A DNA stretch of 64,000 nt, from contig NZ_LYXE01000090.1 of the NCBI RefSeq assembly GCF_002532075.1, positions 186,001 to 250,000 of the forward strand, read 5' to 3'. The notes under the pieces are model-generated. The model did no database searches and was not told where the DNA came from. It saw only the letters and a program-made list of their open reading frames with translations. This DNA is from Candidatus Chloroploca asiatica (lineage in GTDB: Bacteria; Chloroflexota; Chloroflexia; Chloroflexales; Chloroflexaceae). This document shows, piece after piece, positions 7,896-16,909 of this stretch; within the stretch, counting starts at the first letter, position 1; the number at the start of each line of letters is the position of its first letter. The translations under genes and the position numbers were made by a program.

Positions 7896-9785
7896 TTAAC
7901 GATAGCCTTCAGCCTGCAGGTTGAAGAGATGAGCATAGGTTCCGTCGAGGGTGATAAGTTCGCTGTGGGTACCACATTCCGTAATCTTCCCCTCTTCAAT
8001 GACAGCGATGCGGTCGGCCATCCGCACGGTTGAAAACCGGTGGCTGATCAAAAAGGCGATCCGCCCGGACGTCAATTCACGAAAACGCTGAAAGATTTCG
8101 TATTCACGTTGTGCATCCAGGGCCGCCGTTGGTTCATCGAGCACAAGCACTTCGCTCTTGCGCATAAACGCCCTGCCCAGGGCGATCTTCTGCCATTGCC
8201 CCCCCGAGAGTTCGGCCCCCCCGGCAAACCAGCGCCCCAGAATCGTATCATAGCCCTGAGGTAACGGTTCGATCACCTCATCAGCACCGCCACGCTCAGC
8301 AGCAAGACGGATGCGTGCATCGTTGGCAAGTTCTTCGATCTGACCAAACCCGATATTGTCCCGCGCCGAGGCTTGATAGCGCACAAAATCCTGGAAAATG
8401 ACCCCAATTGAGGCGCGTAGTTCTTCAAGATTGTAGGCACGCAAATCGACGCCATCCAGAAGAATCTGACCCTCGGTTGGATCATAGAGGCGCGTCAACA
8501 GCTTGATCAGGGTTGTTTTACCGGCACCATTGGCCCCGACAAGCGCGATCTTTTCACCGGGCCTGACATGCAGATTGATCCCGCGCAACGCCCATTCGGT
8601 GCGATCAGGGTACTGAAAACCAACATTGCGAAACTCGATACCCTGGCTGATCGGGTGTGGCATTGGTTGCCCTTCGCCAGTGATCATCTGGGGACGCAAT
8701 TCAAGAAAACCAAAGAGATTCTCAAGAAAGAGGCCGCTTTCAAAGAGTTGATTCACATTGTAAAAGAGGCCCTGAAACGTGCCCTGACTCTGACGAAAGA
8801 GGGTGAGGTAGAAGGTCAGGCTGCCAATCGTAATCGCCCCCACAAACGTTTGCCAGACAATCCAGGCATAGGCCCCGTAATAACTGATGCTTGCCAACAA
8901 CCCCCAGAGCGTACTGATCAGTGAGCGCCGCCGGGCCAGATCCTCATCCTCATGCATAATCTTCAAGAACATCTCCTGATACCGTGCCAGCAATGGTTCC
9001 CCGAGCGCAAAGAGCTTGATCTCTTTTGCACTCTGATCAACGGTTAACAGATGTTCGAGGTAGGTCATGCGGCGTGACTCCGGCGCACGCCAGGTAAGCA
9101 AGCGAAAAGTCAGGTGGCTATACCGCGTCTGGACAACAAACGAGGGCAAAGTTGCCCCAAAGAGAATCAACGCTACCAGGGGGCTAAAAGCAAGAATACC
9201 AGCAGCAAACGAACTGAGTGTGATCGTATTTTGGATCAGACTGAAGGTGGTCGTAATAATGCTGATCGCACGCCAGTTGGACTCGCGGCGGGCATTCTGG
9301 AGCTTGTCGTAAAACTCAGCATCTTCAAAATAGTGGAGATCGAGGCTCAGTGATTTACGGATGATCGCCGTATTGATCGTATTGCCCAGGCGCGCATTGA
9401 GAATATGCTCAGCCAGCGCACGTAACTGCCCGAGGATTGTGCCCGTTGTGATCAAGAGAAACTCCATGACCAGAAAGGGGACAGTGGCGCGCAGACCGTC
9501 TGCGGCACTGATATCGGTGGTTACAATCAACACCACTTCATCAATGATCAACTTGCCGACCCAGGCTTGCGCAATCGGTAGCAGTCCGCTGATCAACGTC
9601 ACGAGGGCCATCGTGACGGTTGCCCCTTTGTGCGCCTGCCAGACAAGGGCAAAGACCCTGGGAATGTTGCGGAGGGCCGAGCGGAGAATCTGCCAACGCT
9701 CGGCCATGGTTTTACGAGGTTCATCAGGAAGAGAACCTTGTGTACTGGCAGAGCCTCGTCGGCGTGAGGGAGATGTTTGACTCAT
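7896..9785 (-). CDS. ABC transporter, fused permease and ATPase
   Basis: This is a 629-residue half-transporter. The N-terminal 60 residues are hydrophilic and are followed by about six membrane helices (residues 60-350). A complete nucleotide-binding domain follows, with Walker A GANGAGKTT, Q-loop FQDFVRYQ, signature LSGGQ, Walker B VLVLDEPTAALD and the switch His in LISHRFST. It belongs to the exporter (ABCB/MsbA-like) architecture and would act as a dimer. The substrate is unknown: peptides, lipids or drugs are all possible. It is a single gene on the minus strand with a hairpin-rich leader (9836-9920) and no partner half-transporter beside it, suggesting a homodimer. Confidence 0.92.
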   Translation of the reverse strand: MSQTSPSRRRGSASTQGSLPDEPRKTMAERWQILRSALRNIPRVFALVWQAHKGATVTMALVTLISGLLPIAQAWVGKLIIDEVVLIVTTDISAADGLRATVPFLVMEFLLITTGTILGQLRALAEHILNARLGNTINTAIIRKSLSLDLHYFEDAEFYDKLQNARRESNWRAISIITTTFSLIQNTITLSSFAAGILAFSPLVALILFGATLPSFVVQTRYSHLTFRLLTWRAPESRRMTYLEHLLTVDQSAKEIKLFALGEPLLARYQEMFLKIMHEDEDLARRRSLISTLWGLLASISYYGAYAWIVWQTFVGAITIGSLTFYLTLFRQSQGTFQGLFYNVNQLFESGLFLENLFGFLELRPQMITGEGQPMPHPISQGIEFRNVGFQYPDRTEWALRGINLHVRPGEKIALVGANGAGKTTLIKLLTRLYDPTEGQILLDGVDLRAYNLEELRASIGVIFQDFVRYQASARDNIGFGQIEELANDARIRLAAERGGADEVIEPLPQGYDTILGRWFAGGAELSGGQWQKIALGRAFMRKSEVLVLDEPTAALDAQREYEIFQRFRELTSGRIAFLISHRFSTVRMADRIAVIEEGKITECGTHSELITLDGTYAHLFNLQAEGYR

Positions 9786-9835
9786 CGTGATTTGATCTGG
9801 CTCCTCTTTAGGGCTATCGCCCTAACAAACCATAC

Positions 9836-9910
9836 GTGTGCTGGGGCCAAGACCAGCTTTGCTGGTCTTGGCCCCAGCACACCCAAGATTCCTGGGGGCT
9901 GCGTGCCCCA
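9836..9910 (-). promoter_or_regulatory. Perfect 22-bp hairpin upstream of ABC transporter (upstream hairpin family, locus B)
   Basis: The arms gtgtgctggggccaagacca(gc) and their exact complement (9836-9857 with 9861-9882) enclose a 3-nt loop. On the minus strand the hairpin is preceded by CCCCCAGGAATCTTGGG, matching locus A, and by a small GGGGCACGCAGCCCC stem. A TATAAT at 9920-9915 on the minus strand would place the hairpin in the 5' leader of the ABC transporter mRNA. No good -35 is visible. Confidence 0.6.
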
Positions 9911-10038
9911 TTCTATTATACCCCTAGTGGGTATCATACACCCCCTGCATACGCAGAGGAACCACCTGAACAAAAGTGGAGGAGGCGTGCAACCTTTTGC
10001 AGCACTTCACCGTCTTGTAGGTACGGGACGTCAACCGA

Positions 10039-10086
10039 CAGCGGAGTGACTCGTGGCGGGCTGCGCCGTCAGGAGTCACTCCGCTG
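10039..10086. repeat. Inverted repeat upstream of DUF4126 gene
   Basis: A perfect 14-bp pair, cagcggagtgactc (10039-10052) with gagtcactccgctg (10073-10086), ends 24 bp before the ATG at 10111. It could be an operator or a leader hairpin; nothing else in the 325-bp gap 9786-10110 looks like a gene. Confidence 0.6.
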
Positions 10087-10110
10087 ACACTATGGCAAAA
10101 GGGGTAACGT

Positions 10111-10701
10111 ATGGAGTGGATCATTGCCCTGGCAACGGGCCTGGGTCTGGCGACAGCTTCGGGGTTGAACGCCTATCTTCCGTTGTTGACAATTGGTATT
10201 TTTGCACGCCTAGGGATGATTCAACTGGCCGAGCCATTTGATCTTCTGTCGAATGTCTTTGTCTTGCTGGTAATCGCAGTACTGGCCGTGCTTGATTTTG
10301 CTGGCGACAAGCTTCCGGCTGTTGATAGTTTCTTCCACGCAGCCGGGATCGTGATCAATCCGATTGCCGGAGCGATTCTTGCCCTGGCGAGCCAGGGTGA
10401 TCTGGCGACCGTTAGCCCGATTCTTGTTGGTGCAGCTGGCCTACTTGCGGCGGGTAGCACCCACGCAGCGCGGGCCTCGGTTCGTCCGGTCGTGACAGCG
10501 GCCACCGGGGGGACTGGGAATCCTATTATCAGTACCATTGAGGATGTGACCTCTTTAGTCTTGAGCATCCTGGCAATTCTTGTGCCAATTTTCGCGGTGG
10601 TTCTCGCGATTGTGCTGGCGTTTGTGGCCTATCGCGTCTTCCGTCGGGCGGCCAAAATCTGGCGCAAAAAAGATGATGCCGTGGTGAACGGAAAAGTTTA
10701 G
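10111..10701 (+). CDS. DUF4126 family membrane protein
   Basis: This is a 196-residue integral membrane protein with about four or five hydrophobic segments and a short basic C-terminal tail (YRVFRRAAKIWRKKDD). The N-terminal pattern GLATASGLNAYLPLL, the DKLPAVDSFFHA segment and AGLLAAGSTHAARASVRP are hallmarks of DUF4126 proteins; their function is unknown. An AAAGGGG site lies before the ATG. The gene stands alone, 118 bp before the GH/O-antigen-ligase fusion on the same strand. A role in envelope transport would be a guess. Confidence 0.85.
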   Translation: MEWIIALATGLGLATASGLNAYLPLLTIGIFARLGMIQLAEPFDLLSNVFVLLVIAVLAVLDFAGDKLPAVDSFFHAAGIVINPIAGAILALASQGDLATVSPILVGAAGLLAAGSTHAARASVRPVVTAATGGTGNPIISTIEDVTSLVLSILAILVPIFAVVLAIVLAFVAYRVFRRAAKIWRKKDDAVVNGKV

Positions 10702-10805
10702 TGCCCCGGGGCAGTCACGTTTCTTTTTACTGGTATGGTGACTATTTTGGTTCCACCCAAACACGCTTGATGCGCAGGACGACGCCCTGCATATCAAGAG
10801 TGTTT

Positions 10806-10811
10806 TATAAT
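10806..10811 (+). promoter_or_regulatory. Possible -10 box (TATAAT) giving a near-leaderless mRNA
   Basis: A consensus TATAAT ends 8 bp before the ATG at 10820, so transcription would begin at or next to the start codon. No convincing -35 is present, which keeps confidence low. Confidence 0.3.
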
Positions 10812-10819
10812 ATGTCATC

Positions 10820-13800
10820 ATGAAGATTCACCACTCCTTCAGGCTCGTCATATTGTTGCTGCTGAATGGCTTGCTGCTTGTTAGTTTTGCTGGTTTTGTC
10901 TGGGCCGATAACGCGCTTCATCGGGGTGTTGTCTTTACCCCTGACCCTGAGCCTATTCCCCAGGCTGATGGCCCAACCCTGGGCATCAATCTGTTTAATG
11001 TGCATCTCGAACCAGACCCTGTGGCGGTACAGCGTTCCTTTGAACTCACGGCTAAGCTCGGGGCGCGTTTTGTGCGGATGCAGGTACCCTGGGACGATCT
11101 TGAGATCCATGGGCGCGGTGATTTTGAGGATCGGCGCAATGTTGAGGCCGTCGGCGTGGTTTCGTCGTGGGCCAAATATGATCGGATTGCCAATGCCGCT
11201 CGTGACGCCGGGATAGAGTTGATCTGGCGGCTCGAACGTCCTCCCGTATGGGCACGTAGTCAGTTCGAGGCTGATCCGGTCTTTCAGGCCGGGTTGCTGG
11301 TGGATGGCAATTCGACCGGCCCTCCCGACGATCTTGCCGATTATGCGGCTTTTGTACGGGCTGTGGTCGAGCGGTATAACGGTGATGGGGTGGATGATGC
11401 CCCCGGTAGCCCGGTAGTCCGCTATTTCCAGATCTGGAATGAGCCGAATCTGCGCAATGAGTGGAATTGGCACGATCCGCGGCCCGAGGATTTTGTTGAA
11501 CTCTTGCGCGTCGGGGCTACTGCTGTGCGCGAGGCCAATCCCGATGCCGTCGTCATCTTCCCCGGTCTTGCCCCGACCGATGGGCTCGATTTTCGTGCGC
11601 CTATGACCGAACTCGAGTATCTCGATCGGGTCTATCGAGCGGGGGGCGCTGCCTATTTTGATGTGATGGCCGCCCAGGGGTATGGTCTCGGTCAGCCGCC
11701 CGATGAGCATCGGTATGTCTTTTTGCGCGGACGTGGCAACTGGAACTGGCAACGCCCGATTGATACTCGCAACGACGTGAGCCGGGTGGTGCTGTTGCGC
11801 GAGGTGATGGAGCTACACAGCGATCATGCGACGCCAATCTGGATCACCGAGTTTGGTTGGAATAGTGCCCCCGATCACATCCCGCCCGAGCGCCGGATGA
11901 CCTGGGGGCCGCCGGTGAGCGAAACAACCAAGGGCGAATATCTGGTCGGCCAGATGAAACGCGCCCGCGACGAGTGGCCCTGGATTGGCGTGATGAATGT
12001 CTGGATGCTGCGCTACGGTGGCTATGCTGTGCCCGATCCCGCTGATCCAACGCCCTATTTTGCTTTGGTGAGCCGTGATTGGCAGATCCAACCGTCGTTC
12101 GACATTCTGCAAGCCTTTGCGACCGCCCCCACCATTGCCGGCGTCGGGGCGCATTCGTGGAACCACGCCGCCGTTGTCCCCCTGGCTGATGGATGGCGCT
12201 TGCAGTTCGCTGGGACACGCATTGCCCTCGTGGTTGATCAGGCCGATCCGGTGGCGGTGACAATCAATGGCAACCCAGTCGCGTTGCGTCGCGATGAATC
12301 CGACGGGCGAGCGCTGCTGGTCAGTGATGAATTGCCCGATAGCGTGCATGTGCTTGAGTTGCAAGGGTCGCCTGCGCCTGTGAGTTTCATTGTTGAGCGG
12401 AGTCGTCCATGGGCTTTCTGGTGGGACTATGGGGCGTTGGGTTTGCTTGCCTTGATGGCGGTCAGTGGCGCAGCAACGATGTTGGCGGCACCGCCTGTGC
12501 TTGTGCTGATGAGCCAGCATGTTCGTCGTCTACGGGAGCAGATGCTCGCACGAGGCGGATGGCTGGCCTACCTTGTGCGAACCGACACGCTTGTTGCGAG
12601 TGGCATGCTTTTCGCGGTGATCATCGCCTACCGGGCTTCGCCCCAGGTCCCGCTAACCCTCGCTGGTCTGTTGCTCTTCGCGATCCTGGCGGTGATACGG
12701 CCCAGGGTGGCGCTGCTCTTTGTTCCCTTGACGCTGCCGCTCTACTTTATCCCCAAGTTGATCTTTGATAGCCGCTTGGGGTTGCGCGAGAGTGGCCTGG
12801 CGTTGCCGCTGCACGAACTCTTGCTGGTGATCGCGCTTTTTGCGGCTGGCGTGCGCCTGGTCATTGAGGTGATGGCGCACTGGCTCAAGCGCCCGCTCCG
12901 CGAGCCGCAGGTGCTTACCTTGCCTGACAACGCGATGCATGCCTTGCGCGATCTTCGCCAGACCTGGTCGTTCTGGCTGCCGATCCTGCTTGTTGGGCTG
13001 GCAGCCGTCTGGGGCGTCGTCATTGCCGAGCAGCGCGGTCCTGCGTTGCGCGAATTGCGCTGGATGTTTGTTGGCCCAATGGTCTTTGTGGGGGTCGCCG
13101 CACTCTTTGGCCAGGCGTATCAACGCCCAGTGGTGCTTGCCTGGCTCACGGGTGGTGCGCTCGCCGGACTGGTTGGCTTGCTCCAGTTTGGTGGGCTGAA
13201 TCTGGTGCCCCTTTTTGGCACCAAGGCAGGTTTTGGCGATGATAGCTTCTTTGTCGAGGGCGTGAGGCGCGTCGCGAGTCTCTATGGGCATCCAAATAAT
13301 CTGGGCCTCGCAATGGGACGCTATTGGCCCGTGGCGGCGGCGTTGACGTTTGTGGCGCTGCGTGGGGGGGGTGTACGCAAAGCCTGGCCCTATGCACTGT
13401 TGACCCTGCTTACCCTGGGTGGCCTGCTCGTCTCGTTTTCGCGGGGAGCCTATCTGGGGATGCTGGTAGCGAGTGGCGTTCTGGCGCTCGCCCTGGTACC
13501 AACAAAACTCTGGCGCACACGACGGGTACTGGTGCCGCTCGCAATGATCGCGGGGATCGGGGTGGTTGGGGTAATCCTGGCGATCATCCTCGATATCGAA
13601 CGGCTCAACCCATTTGGAGCAAGCAGCGGCGTGCGCGTGCAGACCTGGCTTTCGGCGCTAGCAATGTGGCGCGATCACCCGCTGGGCATCGGACTCGACC
13701 AGTTTGGCCGCCTCTATCCGGCCTATATCAACCCGACCCTGGCCGAGACCAACGAGATCAATACGGCGCATCCGCACAATCTGTTGCTTGATCTCGCCCT

Positions 13801-14050
13801 GCGGATGGGGCCGCTCGGTCTCCTTGCCTTCGGGTGGCTGCTCTTTAATTTCGCACGCGGGGCCTGGCAAACGCTTGCTCGCACTGGTGCGGCGCGGCAC
13901 GCTGGCGCATACGGCCCCGTGCTAGTCGCTGGAGTCAGTGCCGCGATGGCGGGCGGACTTCTCCATGGCATGGTTGACCAGTTCTACTTCTGGCCAGATC
14001 TGGCGTTTGCCTTCTGGCTTATGGTATGGGTGGAGTATGTTCATCGTTGA
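10820..14050 (+). CDS. Fusion of clan-A glycoside hydrolase and O-antigen ligase-like polymerase
   Basis: The 1076-residue protein opens with a membrane anchor or signal (residues 5-30). It continues with an extracytoplasmic TIM-barrel glycoside hydrolase (about 45-420) carrying the acid/base motif QIWNEPN (Glu208) and nucleophile motif WITEFGWN (Glu344), as in GH5/GH39-like clan A enzymes. A small beta domain (about 430-520) follows. The rest is a polytopic membrane domain with around ten helices and the O-antigen-ligase/Wzy signature region (GHPNNLGLAMG, FSRGAYLG, and AHPHNLLLDLALRMG near residue 985). Known Wzy_C proteins polymerise or ligate undecaprenyl-linked glycans at the periplasmic face. 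Coupling a hydrolase to it suggests trimming or transglycosylation of the same glycan (inference). The downstream genes add glycosyltransferases. Confidence 0.85.
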   Translation: MKIHHSFRLVILLLLNGLLLVSFAGFVWADNALHRGVVFTPDPEPIPQADGPTLGINLFNVHLEPDPVAVQRSFELTAKLGARFVRMQVPWDDLEIHGRGDFEDRRNVEAVGVVSSWAKYDRIANAARDAGIELIWRLERPPVWARSQFEADPVFQAGLLVDGNSTGPPDDLADYAAFVRAVVERYNGDGVDDAPGSPVVRYFQIWNEPNLRNEWNWHDPRPEDFVELLRVGATAVREANPDAVVIFPGLAPTDGLDFRAPMTELEYLDRVYRAGGAAYFDVMAAQGYGLGQPPDEHRYVFLRGRGNWNWQRPIDTRNDVSRVVLLREVMELHSDHATPIWITEFGWNSAPDHIPPERRMTWGPPVSETTKGEYLVGQMKRARDEWPWIGVMNVWMLRYGGYAVPDPADPTPYFALVSRDWQIQPSFDILQAFATAPTIAGVGAHSWNHAAVVPLADGWRLQFAGTRIALVVDQADPVAVTINGNPVALRRDESDGRALLVSDELPDSVHVLELQGSPAPVSFIVERSRPWAFWWDYGALGLLALMAVSGAATMLAAPPVLVLMSQHVRRLREQMLARGGWLAYLVRTDTLVASGMLFAVIIAYRASPQVPLTLAGLLLFAILAVIRPRVALLFVPLTLPLYFIPKLIFDSRLGLRESGLALPLHELLLVIALFAAGVRLVIEVMAHWLKRPLREPQVLTLPDNAMHALRDLRQTWSFWLPILLVGLAAVWGVVIAEQRGPALRELRWMFVGPMVFVGVAALFGQAYQRPVVLAWLTGGALAGLVGLLQFGGLNLVPLFGTKAGFGDDSFFVEGVRRVASLYGHPNNLGLAMGRYWPVAAALTFVALRGGGVRKAWPYALLTLLTLGGLLVSFSRGAYLGMLVASGVLALALVPTKLWRTRRVLVPLAMIAGIGVVGVILAIILDIERLNPFGASSGVRVQTWLSALAMWRDHPLGIGLDQFGRLYPAYINPTLAETNEINTAHPHNLLLDLALRMGPLGLLAFGWLLFNFARGAWQTLARTGAARHAGAYGPVLVAGVSAAMAGGLLHGMVDQFYFWPDLAFAFWLMVWVEYVHR

Positions 14051-14118
14051 CAAAAGCGCTCAAGTGTACTACCATGGCACGACCAATAAGATCCCACCCA
14101 TTTTGTGAGGAGCACACG

Positions 14119-14535
14119 ATGACCCTGCATGCCCACGGCACGTTCACGGTTCAACTCACCCCTCAGCCCCTTGCCGACCCCACTGCCGACAGCCTACTCG
14201 GCCGTCTCGCTATCGCCAAGGAGTTTCAGGGCGACATCACTGGCATGAGCTATGGTGAGATGCTCAGCGCCCGCAGCGCGGTCGATGGCTCAGCCGGCTA
14301 TGTCGCCATCGAAAGATTCACCGGCACGCTCCACGGTCGCCGTGGCAGTTTCGTCCTCCAGCACAGTGGCACGATGACCCGCGGGGCCCAGCAACTCACC
14401 ATCAGCGTCGTACCAGACTCAGGCACCGACGAGCTAGAGGGCCTCACCGGGACGATGAATTTGCAGATCGCCGATGGTGTCCACGCCTACGACTTCATCT
14501 TTACCCAAGCAACCTCCCATGACACACCGGCTTGA
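14119..14535 (+). CDS. DUF3224 domain protein
   Basis: This is a 138-residue all-beta protein. It has the pattern HAHGTFTVQLTPQ, LLGRLAIAKEFQGDITG, ERFTGTLHGRRGSFVLQHSG and ISVVPDSGTDELEGLTG, which defines DUF3224 (allene-oxide-cyclase-like barrel fold). The molecular role is unknown. The start at 14119 has a GAGGAG site; the longer open frame from 14026 overlaps the preceding gene and has no such site. The stop overlaps the start of the first glycosyltransferase by 17 bp, so the two are probably translated together. Confidence 0.85.
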   Translation: MTLHAHGTFTVQLTPQPLADPTADSLLGRLAIAKEFQGDITGMSYGEMLSARSAVDGSAGYVAIERFTGTLHGRRGSFVLQHSGTMTRGAQQLTISVVPDSGTDELEGLTGTMNLQIADGVHAYDFIFTQATSHDTPA

Positions 14536-15700
14536 TCGTCTTGCCCAGGTACTCGGTCTGTTCTATCTACTTGACCGGCTCTGGAAGATCCTGGCTGTCG
14601 TCGCTTTTTTTCGGCGACCTCCGCCACCAGTGCCTACGCAATGGCCATCACTGACCTTGCTCTGCCCGATAACCCACTCGCCCAATGATCTGCGATCAGT
14701 GCTGATCGCCAGGGCACACCTCGCCTATTCTGGACAGCACGAGTGTCTTTTGATCTGTGACCCTGCTGATCAAGCAACGCAGGCGATCTGTATGGAGGTA
14801 ATGGAGCGTTATCCAACATGGCCGGCCCGCATCGTACTGGTTGCGCCTGACCATGGAACGCTAGCCTCGAAGATTGCCAAACTGCGTACTGCGTTGCCCG
14901 AGGCACACGGCGAGATACTCTGTTTTGTTGATGACGATATTCTCTTGCGCCCCGATGCCTTGCGCATCCTGGTGCCGTATGTGATGCAGTCCACGACGGG
15001 GGCAGCCTTTGGGTTGGCCTGTTATACACGCTGGCAAACGCTGGCCGAAAGCCTGATGAGCGGCTTTGTCAATACTAATGCGCTGCTTAGTTATGTGCCG
15101 GTGACCTATCTGGTCGAGCCATTCACAATCACCGGCCACTGTTTTGCCTTGCGCCGTGAGGTTTTTACCGCAATAGGCGGACTAGAGGGCATGGAAGAAC
15201 GGATCGACGATGACCACGAGCTTGCGCGGCGGGTGCGCAGATCGGGCCTACGTAACGTGCAGACCCCGCTGGTCTATGATGTCGACAACCGGCTTGCCCG
15301 ATTGCGCGACTATCACATGCAAATGCGGCGCTGGTTGGTGATCCCGCGCCAGGCAATGTTGCCGCACCTGAACCTTCGTGAGCGCAGCGCGATGCTGTTT
15401 GGGAGCCTCGGCAGCCTGTTGCCACCCCTGCTGCTGTTGCTCGCCCTGGTGACGCGCCGACGTGTGCCGTGGCTGAGCCTCGGGTCGAGTCTGGGTTATG
15501 TTGCGGCAACCCAGGCGCTGCTCGAACATGCGTATCTAGGCCGGGCGATGCCGCTTCGTCAGGCCCTGTTGCTCCCGATCCTCAACTGGCTCATGCCGCT
15601 CTATATCGGTCTGATCAGTCTCGGCAACAACACCATTGTCTGGCGTGGGCAACGCCTACGGGTTGAACGCGGAGGGACATATGCCATCATCGAAGAGTGA
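14519..15700 (+). CDS. Glycosyltransferase, ceramide glucosyltransferase (GT21)/HpnI-like
   Basis: This is a 393-residue membrane-associated GT-A enzyme with an N-terminal hydrophobic segment (FYLLDRLWKILAVVAFF). It carries the D,D,D,(Q/R)xxRW pattern of the GT21 family: CDPAD early, FVDDDILLRPDAL, ERIDDDHELARRV, and QMRRW. C-terminal hydrophobic helices follow (SLLPPLLLLLALV and others). Family members transfer a sugar from a nucleotide sugar to a lipid such as ceramide or a hopanoid polyol; here the acceptor is not known. The ATG at 14519 lies within the end of the DUF3224 gene. The next gene is a paralogue, separated by 27 bp. Confidence 0.88.
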   Translation: MTHRLDRLAQVLGLFYLLDRLWKILAVVAFFRRPPPPVPTQWPSLTLLCPITHSPNDLRSVLIARAHLAYSGQHECLLICDPADQATQAICMEVMERYPTWPARIVLVAPDHGTLASKIAKLRTALPEAHGEILCFVDDDILLRPDALRILVPYVMQSTTGAAFGLACYTRWQTLAESLMSGFVNTNALLSYVPVTYLVEPFTITGHCFALRREVFTAIGGLEGMEERIDDDHELARRVRRSGLRNVQTPLVYDVDNRLARLRDYHMQMRRWLVIPRQAMLPHLNLRERSAMLFGSLGSLLPPLLLLLALVTRRRVPWLSLGSSLGYVAATQALLEHAYLGRAMPLRQALLLPILNWLMPLYIGLISLGNNTIVWRGQRLRVERGGTYAIIEE

Positions 15701-15727
15701 CGTTATGGATCAAGCAAAGGACGTCGT

Positions 15728-16909
15728 ATGCGCTGGCTCTGGCGTTTGTTGATCATCCTGCTCTATGGCGAGCGACTGCTGAAACACCTGGCCGTGGTGC
15801 GGTTTTTTCGTCGTGCTCAGCCACCAGCCGAGGTTGACCCAGGGCTGGTCAGCATCATGCAGCCGATCCTCAGCGGTGATCCGGCGCTGGCGGCATGTCT
15901 CGAGGCCAATCTCAAAGCACGTTCAGGATATCAACGTCAATTTATCTGGCTCATTGACGATGATGATGAGCCAGCGCGGCAGATCTGCACTGACCTGATG
16001 GGCCGCTATCCCTCGGTGGCAATTACGCTGGTGGCCTTGCCTGCCCCGCCGCCTGAACACAACCCGAAGCTTGTCAAGCTGATCGCTGGAAGTGCCCGCG
16101 CACGTGGCACAGTCATCTGTGTGCTCGACGACGATACCATGTTGCCCGACCATGCCCTGGAGAACTGCCTGCCTTATCTGGCGCAGCATGGGGCCGGGCT
16201 TGTCTTTGGCCTGCCCTACTATGTCAGTTACGACAATCTCTGGTCGGGTTTGGTGGCAACGTTTGTCAACAGCAGCAGCTTGATGACCTACATTCCGTTC
16301 AGCCTACTGCACGAGCCAGTGACGATCAATGGCATGTTTTATGCCATCCGCCGCACCACGCTTGAGGCTGTCGGTGGGTTCGCTGGTCTGGAACAACTTG
16401 TCGCCGACGACTTTGCCGTCGCCGAACGATTACGGCACCACGGCTATCGTCTGGTTCAGACCCCGGTGCGTCACGCGATCCGCACCACCGTATCAGGGCC
16501 ACGTCACTATCTGCGCCTGATGCAGCGCTGGCTCATCTTCCCCCGCGAGTCGCTGATGCGTCATCTGCCACCGCACGAACTGGTACTGATCTATAGCCTG
16601 GTGGGGCTACCGACGTTTTTGCCGTGGATGGCACTCGCCGTGTCAGTGGGAAGACCGGGGCAGAGAAGCCTGTGGCTCTTTCTCGCCTATGCTGGCCTGA
16701 GCTACCTGATCTTTGCCTATCACAACAGGAGCTACCTCAACAGCGCAACACCCTGGCGCTGGAGTTGGATGGTGCCCCTGGTGCAAATCCTGCTGCCTGC
16801 GCAATTCGTGAGCGCGTTGCTGGCCCCCCGGAGGATCAACTGGCGCGGGCATACGATGCAGATCGAGCGTGGCGGCAACCTCCGCCTCGTGCACCGGCGT
16901 GACCAATGA
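15728..16909 (+). CDS. Glycosyltransferase, GT21-like paralogue
   Basis: The 393-residue protein has the same length and layout as the enzyme directly upstream: an N-terminal helix (LWRLLIILLYGERLLKHLAV), LIDDDDEPARQI, CVLDDDTMLPDHAL, QLVADDFAVAERLR, and C-terminal helices. The final motif reads LMQRW, so the Q/R expected four residues before Trp is Leu; this differs from QMRRW in the upstream copy and may mark changed specificity. Transfer of a sugar onto a membrane lipid is likely, from the family. Its stop overlaps the ATG of the hydrolase gene by four bases (ATGA). Confidence 0.85.
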   Translation: MRWLWRLLIILLYGERLLKHLAVVRFFRRAQPPAEVDPGLVSIMQPILSGDPALAACLEANLKARSGYQRQFIWLIDDDDEPARQICTDLMGRYPSVAITLVALPAPPPEHNPKLVKLIAGSARARGTVICVLDDDTMLPDHALENCLPYLAQHGAGLVFGLPYYVSYDNLWSGLVATFVNSSSLMTYIPFSLLHEPVTINGMFYAIRRTTLEAVGGFAGLEQLVADDFAVAERLRHHGYRLVQTPVRHAIRTTVSGPRHYLRLMQRWLIFPRESLMRHLPPHELVLIYSLVGLPTFLPWMALAVSVGRPGQRSLWLFLAYAGLSYLIFAYHNRSYLNSATPWRWSWMVPLVQILLPAQFVSALLAPRRINWRGHTMQIERGGNLRLVHRRDQ

